Assembly: GCF_037042905.1 (NCBI RefSeq)
Contig: NC_087253.1
Coordinates: forward strand, 5,833,501-5,897,500
DNA length: 64,000 bases
Direction of reading: 5' to 3'
From: Lytechinus pictus
Lineage: Eukaryota > Echinodermata > Echinoidea > Temnopleuroida > Toxopneustidae
Shown: piece by piece, positions 58,101-64,000 of the stretch
Layout of the letters: every line of letters begins with the position of its first letter
How positions within the stretch are numbered: the first letter of the stretch is position 1
Made by a program: the position numbers and the translations under genes
The notes under the pieces: generated by a model
The model's input: the letters and a program-made list of their open reading frames with translations, nothing else
Told to the model about the DNA's origin: nothing
Database searches by the model: none

Positions 58101-58826
58101 TAGCAGCATATTAATTTGAAAAAACTGAAATTTTTTCACTGCATAAATGTGATAAAATTAAAAATTTCTTGACATTTTCCATATAAGGATACTTATTTGC
58201 ATAATATGCAAATGAGGCAGATTTGCTAGCTTTTTTTAAATAAAGACATTGAACTTATTCATTCATCATGAACTTTTGTTCAAATTACTTGCTGTGGACA
58301 TTTAATTTGCAATCTTTGGATTATTTTCTATTTTTTTAAATGGCTAATTTGCATAATATGTAAATTAATTTTCAGGCATTGGGATGAATTCTCATGCTTA
58401 GTGATATAGTAGCATATTAATGTCAACATTAAGGAAATGTTTTCAAGCAGTCTATATGAGAAAAATCACAATATCTTGACATTTTTTTCCATATAAGGAT
58501 GCTTACTTGCATAATATGTAAATGAGGTATAGAATTTTTTGCATTTTTGATTAAAAACATTGAATTCAGTTATTCATCATAAATTTCCATTCAAATTAAT
58601 TTTTTTTGGACATTTAATTTGTAATCTTTGGATTATTTCCCTTCTTTTTCTAAATTTTCATGGCTAATTTGCATTATATGCAAATTTCATAAATTTTCAC
58701 AGCTTGGATTTATTGGGACTTTTAGTATGTTGTTTAGGGGACCTTCCTCAAAAGATTTTCAGTAGAATATCCCGTGTTGCAATTAGTGGTGGGTTACCCC
58801 CCTATTCTGGCTAGATTGACTGGACT
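55171..58826. mobile_element. 3.7-kb element with very long inverted repeats
   Basis: Begins AGTCCAGTCAAT and ends with its complement. Complementarity continues through GACCCACCACT / AGTGGTGGG, the CTTGCAACACG block and GTCCCCTAAAC, and then through 0.8-1 kb of AT-rich arms. Both arms carry roughly 310-bp repeat units with ATTTGCATAATATGCAAAT dyads. The centre (about 56300-58000) includes a decayed LINE. No target duplication resolved. Confidence 0.7.
57420..57975 (+). pseudogene. Decayed LINE reverse transcriptase fragment
   Basis: Pieces in shifting plus-strand frames read KHDKRVCRQAYN, then FTTDHDDDDADLQ, GVASLLKK, EATRPDGISATL and ALTNYTPIQIL. These follow the order of a LINE RT N-terminal half (the RPDGIS and NYRPI-like motifs). 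Many stops and indels; long dead. It lies inside the 55171-58826 element. Confidence 0.6.
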
Positions 58827-58903
58827 AATCGTGAGCGGTGAGCGTAAGAGAGAGAGAGAGCGAGAGAGAAGACGGCTGCAATTTTACCTCTTGAAATTCA
58901 GCG

Positions 58904-58976
58904 GCCTCGTTAGCGCAGTAGGCAGCGCGTCAGTCTCATAATCTGAAGGTCGTGAGTTCGATCCTCACACGGGGCA
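58904..58976 (+). tRNA. tRNA-Met (anticodon CAT)
   Basis: A 73-nt cloverleaf: acceptor GCCTCGT pairs with ACGGGGC, D-arm GCGC, anticodon loop CTCATAA on stem CAGT-type pairs, T-loop TTCGATC on GTGAG/CTCAC, and A as discriminator. Consistent with an elongator tRNA-Met. Followed by a T-run (58986-58995), the usual Pol III stop signal. Confidence 0.93.
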
Positions 58977-59314
58977 GGCTGCTTCCTTTTTTTTTTATTA
59001 TTATTTCTTGAAATTAAGAGCCTATTTGTCCTCGACTATTTTTTAAAATAATGTAGTTTATAAAAAAAATTGCGTTGTTTTAAAGGATGCAAAGAAGGAA
59101 CAAATTATAGTCGGGAAACATGCAATCAAAGGTATAGCAAAGAGTATGACGCTTACCTCTGAAAAAACCAGAAAAGAACAACATGTCGCCTTTATTCTTC
59201 CAGCAGCTCGGATTTTTGAGGATGTGTTATAGCACGATCTAGCTACGGAATTCGCACGTGCTTATTAAGATCTCGTGAAACAGCCCAATCGCACCCTGGC
59301 AGTCAGGAGCAGCG

Positions 59315-59501
59315 CTACGGGGGCGTCACAGGGACGACCCCTATCATTTTTTTCCAGTAGTGAAAAGAAAAAAAGAAGGGAATGGAATCAGGAAAAAAAA
59401 GGGGGAAACGAGGGTTGGTTCTTTTAATTCATAAATCTTGTGAACTGACGTCTTAATCATATAGGTCGTCCCCCCATCAAATTATTCTGACGACGCCCCT
59501 A
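59315..59501. mobile_element. Small inverted-repeat element
   Basis: CTACGGGGGCGTCA at the left and TGACGACGCCCCTA at the right, with GGGACGACCCC / GGTCGTCCCC inside. No target duplication found. Non-coding. Confidence 0.5.
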
Positions 59502-59509
59502 CATGCGTT

Positions 59510-61910
59510 ATTCTGTCAGCAAATGACAAAAAGGTACACCACAGGAATCCTCGCAGTCAAAATTAGGTATTGGCAGTCAATGGAGAGTCATGCACGATCA
59601 AGGACTAGCGCCCTTTACGTCAGATTTTTGTCGGGGGGGGGGTGGGTAGACGTCCTAGGGGGTACTTGTCCTAAGGGGGTGGATGTCCAGGGGGTAGATG
59701 TCCTGATACGGTTTTGTTCTGTCCTTGTGAATTTGCTCGTAATTTATTAGGTTGAAAATGAAAACATATCAAATAAAATTTCAATATATTTTACACGTGA
59801 ACTGCATAACTCAATTAAAGTTATGGATGCCATTCTTTGCCTAATGATTACAAGGAGATTCGTCGAGTGGTTGTTCGTTCTTGCATTACAATTGGATTTT
59901 TTTTTTTTAAGGTAACTTAATATTGTTTCATTAATGTTATTGTGCCAGGGGCTCTTTCAGCATAATGTTGTTCCCCCCAAAAGGCCCTGAAACGCAAAAT
60001 AAATAGGAAAAAACAAACATACGCATGGTTTACATAAGAAATCCAAGTAGTAGTAGTAGTAGTAGTATTTATTTCCGTATTGAAAGCACAATTATATACA
60101 ATAAAATACGGTGGATAGCCCACATTCAGCGTGATTGGCACAGTCACGCTGGTCTTCCGTGGGGTCCATAACACGCAAATCAACATTCTTAATGCTAATT
60201 GTTCACTTTTCTATTATGTATCATTATTACACAACTTATGAGATATATATATATATTTTTTTTTTCTGCTCAAAACTTAATCTTCTATATTTTTTAAAAA
60301 TTATTGTTTATATTGTGAATCGTTTTCTCTGTAATTTACATATGTTGCCCTGCATGTAATTTATAAGTTCATGACCTGGGCTAATTTCCTTTTTATTGTG
60401 TATTCACCTATGTTCCTTTGTTTGATTTTGAATATTGAATAAAGTGATGAAGGAAAAAAATGAATACAGTAAATGAATATCGAACCAAGAAAAATCATAT
60501 TGAAAGTAGGCCTATGGTTTTAAAAGATCACGATGAAAAATGTTTACATGTAAAACAATTTTAAATATCTATTAAAATCATAAACGGAAATGAAAAAAAA
60601 AAATCGTGAGTCTCTGATTATTTAGCTTTGTTTTGAATTAGATGTGTAGAATGGAATAGTTGGTTCCAGATCGACGATTCATGGGAAAAGAAGTGTTTTC
60701 CCCCATTTGAGTTTATTTTTGTTCAGAAATTGCTTGAGACTATAGCGGTTTGTTATAGCGTGGTGAATTAAATTGAATGAATTTGAAACTCATTTGCATC
60801 TGCCAATATTCTGTACTTTAACAAAAACAAAACAATGTTAAACATACGAACATATTTAGAACCTGATGAACATTAGAAAGAGAGAGAAAGAGGGGGGGGG
60901 GTGGTTAAAGCAAGATGTAGCAAAATATCAATTTCAAGCGATTTTAAATTGAGTATAGCTATTCATGTAAACTATTCAACTTTAATTACAAACGACATTT
61001 ACTTTACACTCAGCAACCCCTTTCTCTTGACAAATAATCTTACCCTCAGTGTTTCTTTCCTTCTTCTTTCCTATCCTGTCGTATGCCATATGTATTTTTA
61101 TGATTATGTATGTATTATGTTTCATGTATTACTATGGACGCTTATGAATGTTATTTTGGGCCATCCAAACAACCCTGATGAGCTTTCATTTGGTCCACCA
61201 CTATTTTAAAATGTATTTGTATATTGCTTTGTATATATTTTAATTTTGTGGCAATAAATGAAATGAAAAATGAAATGAAACATAAATAGCCAAACATCTA
61301 TACAGTCTTACATATAAATATAAGACCGACATTTGGATAATATTAACATCTATATCGATTATTATAAATTTCATTATTCATGTTATTAGTATTATTATTG
61401 CTATTTTTTTTTCATTATTATTCTTCTTGTTATTAATTGTTGTTACTGTTGTTGGTGTTTTCGTGAATAAACCTCAACCTCCTTAGGAAGTAGGACCGAA
61501 CGTGTTTCATTGAATCGCGATTACAATCATAAAATGAAATTTTCTATGTGTTACATATAATTGGGAAGAGTAGAAATGAGATATTATGATACGCACGGCA
61601 GGTTTAAAAATCAGTTAGTAGTTGAAGTGGCTTCTCTGTACACAACAGTCATTGGTATTATCATTTTGCACAGTTAATTAAATTAAGTTAATTGTTTGTG
61701 TGCAAAGACAAGCCTATACTTCCATGAAAATAGTACTGAAAAGGGAAGCGGAGATTACAATTTTTGTATCCCCACAAAAGTTTTTTGGACAATAATGATA
61801 GACAGTCATGCGCAATGACATGAATGATGAGCGCAAAGGGCCTCTCCCGAAAATTTAACATTCTAAAAACTTTTTAAAACTCACAAGGAACTTGGAAAGG
61901 AACGAGGTTT
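59510..61910. other. Non-coding stretch with LINE 3' ends
   Basis: No gene recognised. 60040-60180 resembles a minus-strand LINE 3' end with a GCGTGA/TCACGC hairpin (near 60130-60150). 61130-61290 resembles a plus-strand LINE 3' end with an AATAAATGAAATG tail. A poly-G run is at about 60892-60901. The remainder is AT-rich. Confidence 0.45.
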
Positions 61911-61912
61911 GA

Positions 61913-62404
61913 AGGAGAAGTTCACCTTGACGAAAAAAAAGAATGCTGCAATATACAATAACAAAAATAAAGAAATATTGATGAAGATTTGATGGAAATC
62001 CATTAAAGATTAAGAAAGTTATTTAAATCTAAACTTTTTTAATTTGTGACGTCATATACGAGCAGCTGCCCCATTTGTTATGTAATGTAAAATTTACAAA
62101 TTTTAAGTTTTGTATGGTCCACGATGACCTAAAATTTTTCTTTTTCGGGGATTGGATGTGAAATAATCTGTCTATTGATAATTATAGTCCTACTTAAAGT
62201 ACAATAAGACTCACTTTAATTTCTATAGGAAAATGATATTTTATTGATTTGTTTTTTAATTCACGATACAGAACATCGGAAGTTGCGATGACGTCACAAA
62301 TCAAAAACCTAAAATTTGTAATACGGGTCACCGATCTGATGGATTTGCCTCAAAACCTGACCAATACTGTTGGAATGGAATTTTTGTCAGGGTGAACTTC
62401 CCTT
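61913..62404. mobile_element. TTAA-type MITE, diverged copy
   Basis: Ends AGGAGAAGTTCACC and GGTGAACTTCCCTT, flanked by TTGA (61909-61912) and TTAA (62405-62408). The interior has GTGACGTCAT / ATGACGTCAC dyads. 492 bp. Confidence 0.6.
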
Positions 62405-62549
62405 TTAAAATCTCTGACGGGAGTTTCCTGATCATTAGTAAATAATATATATGAACAGAATAGCCATGATCTTTGGGGAAAAATTGGTTGATGCTTGAAG
62501 CTGTTCTCCCCTACTTTGAATAAACAATTATTTCACCGTATTTCCCTAT

Positions 62550-62900
62550 TTTATTTGATTTATTTATTTTCACATTCCAATAACAAAAGTATGTACAAGT
62601 GTAATCATTTTTTTTCTTAACATAACATAACAATAAGCAAATGACATAATTAATAACATATGCATATATACAATCTAACAATCTAATTGAAATATATTTA
62701 TACCTGATAAATTTCTTTTTTTTTATTATAAAAACAAATAGCAGAAAAATTGTATATATACATATATCGACATAATACATTTTGAAATGTGGGAGACCTT
62801 CATCTTAAGCTTAGAGCTTGAAATTGATAAAGGCCTGAAAGGAAAGGGGAAGGAAAATCAGACAAACAGTGCAATAAAAGAGACTTATCTTTTATTGCAA
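62550..62900 (-). mobile_element. LINE 3' UTR fragment
   Basis: Minus-strand tail near 62550-62575 (TTTATTTGATTTATTTATTT). The hairpin AGACCTT (62794-62800) / AAGGCCT (62830-62836) encloses an AAGC-GCTT inner stem, as in the other LINE copies of the window. No coding part. Confidence 0.5.
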
Positions 62901-62924
62901 AAAATAGGAACATTGCATGTGAAC

Positions 62925-64000
62925 CACAATAAATGGTGGGGATGAATGATAAATTTGGAATAAAAACATGATAAAAAAGATTGAAAAAAAGAGAAAATGA
63001 TTCGTGCCTGGCACGCGGCACATCATTCAACCTAATTCGATTTTTGTCATATTTTCATTTATTATTATAATTATTTCATTTAATTTCCTTATTTTATTCT
63101 ATTACATTTTTGGGGGGAGGGGACAATTTGACAACAAAATTAATTGAGTTTTATTTGGAGGAACCCCCATTTAATTCACTTCATATATTTATACAAATTT
63201 AGAGGAACAGCTATAGGGCAAAACACTATCCAAAATGTTTTGGAAAGCTTAACTTTTGCTTGAAACACGAGGCCAGTTCTTCATGTTCTTATAATCGGAC
63301 ACTTATCTTTAAAACATTGCAGGCCCATATTTTAAAGCTAAATGAAAGTAGTTGCAGTAAAACACTAATTTCGTGAGAAAGCCTGTATAAAACCAAGGTT
63401 AAGTATGACTATATCATCGTGGATCTAGATCTGGTACAGTTACATAAACTGAACTTTGCGAAATCATAAAATCTCAGCTGAAATACGATCACACTGAAGA
63501 TCGCCAACGCAGATAGGCACACGTGGGACAGTGTATTATTATTGCTGGAATAAAGACCCGACGGAAGTGACCGAATCCGCGCTTATTTCTCAGCAATTAC
63601 ACAATTTCTTCGAGAATCCTTTGGCACATATTTTTTATTCATACAAACAGACACTTGGGTGGTCATTATATTAGATTCTGTAAAAAGTCATTTTGAGATC
63701 GTTACCAGAACTGGAATTTACCTTTAATTCGAGCATTCTGATATTTCATTCACTTCGCTTCACTTGATGCTGGAGACAGTTATCCCTAATTTGAATTTTT
63801 TTTTTTGCATTGCATTTCCCGATTTCATTTGAATCCCAATAAGGTTATGGGAACGGATGATGAATTAGGAACATAAACAAGATAAACTGATTGAAAAAAA
63901 GAAGAAGAAAATCGTTCGTGCCAGGCGTGAGGCACATTCATGAGTCAACCCGATCCGGGTTTTTCTCATTTATGTATTTTGTCTATTATTCTTCTTATTC
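62925..64000. repeat. Direct repeat pair about 915 bp apart
   Basis: 62925-63075 and 63840-64000 share the order GGATGA, AACATGATAAA/AACAAGATAAA, GATTGAAAAAAAG, TTCGTGCC(T/A)GGC, GGCACAT and CAACC(T/C)GAT. The second copy runs off the window. Nothing else is recognised between them. Confidence 0.6.

Overview
The window looks like nuclear DNA from a marine deuterostome, most likely an echinoderm and plausibly a sea urchin. This is inferred, not proven. The grounds are AT-rich DNA, spliced genes with GT-AG introns, a TRIM-type RING/B-box gene with a partial duplicate nearby, CR1/L2-like LINE debris, tRNA-derived SINEs, and very many short inverted-repeat DNA transposons with poly-G/C runs. There are no operons or bacterial signals.

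Only two protein genes look real. (1) On the minus strand, 10488-8058 encodes a two-exon RING + double B-box protein with a propeller-like tail (about 505 aa). A 59-bp copy of its 3' end also lies at the extreme left edge of the window. (2) On the plus strand, six exons spread over 34656-50125 assemble into an uninterrupted 291-aa purine nucleoside phosphorylase (PNP). It aligns to human PNP without internal gaps and every splice phase matches, but several substrate-binding positions are changed: R84 to P, E201 to P, N243 to D and H64 to Q (human numbering). Two tRNA genes look intact: Lys(TTT), inside PNP intron 4, and Met(CAT) at 58.9 kb.

Layout: 0-8 kb holds the TRIM fragment, a perfect 71-bp inverted repeat, nested hAT-like elements and SINE/LINE ends. 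8-10.5 kb is the TRIM gene. 11-15 kb holds MITEs and anonymous DNA. 15.2-18.6 kb is a nearly complete minus-strand LINE with one frameshift, and 22.8-24.7 kb is a second, truncated LINE. 25.5-26.7 kb is a hAT-like element filled with polypyrimidine. 27.06-32.06 kb is a 5-kb terminal-inverted-repeat element with 8-bp target duplications. 32-33.7 kb holds fold-back elements. 34.6-50.1 kb is PNP, whose introns are packed with transposons, microsatellites and tRNA relics. 50.6-51.5 kb is a LINE fragment. 52-54.7 kb holds MITEs and a SINE. 55.2-58.8 kb is a long-TIR element containing a decayed LINE. 59-64 kb holds MITEs and LINE 3' ends.

The most unusual structure is a set of hAT-like elements (TIR starting CAG, 8-bp target duplications, poly-G near the ends). 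Three of them carry arrays of the same roughly 110-bp repeat with the core CTCGCGCTTCGCGCTCGC. Two of these flank PNP exon 2.
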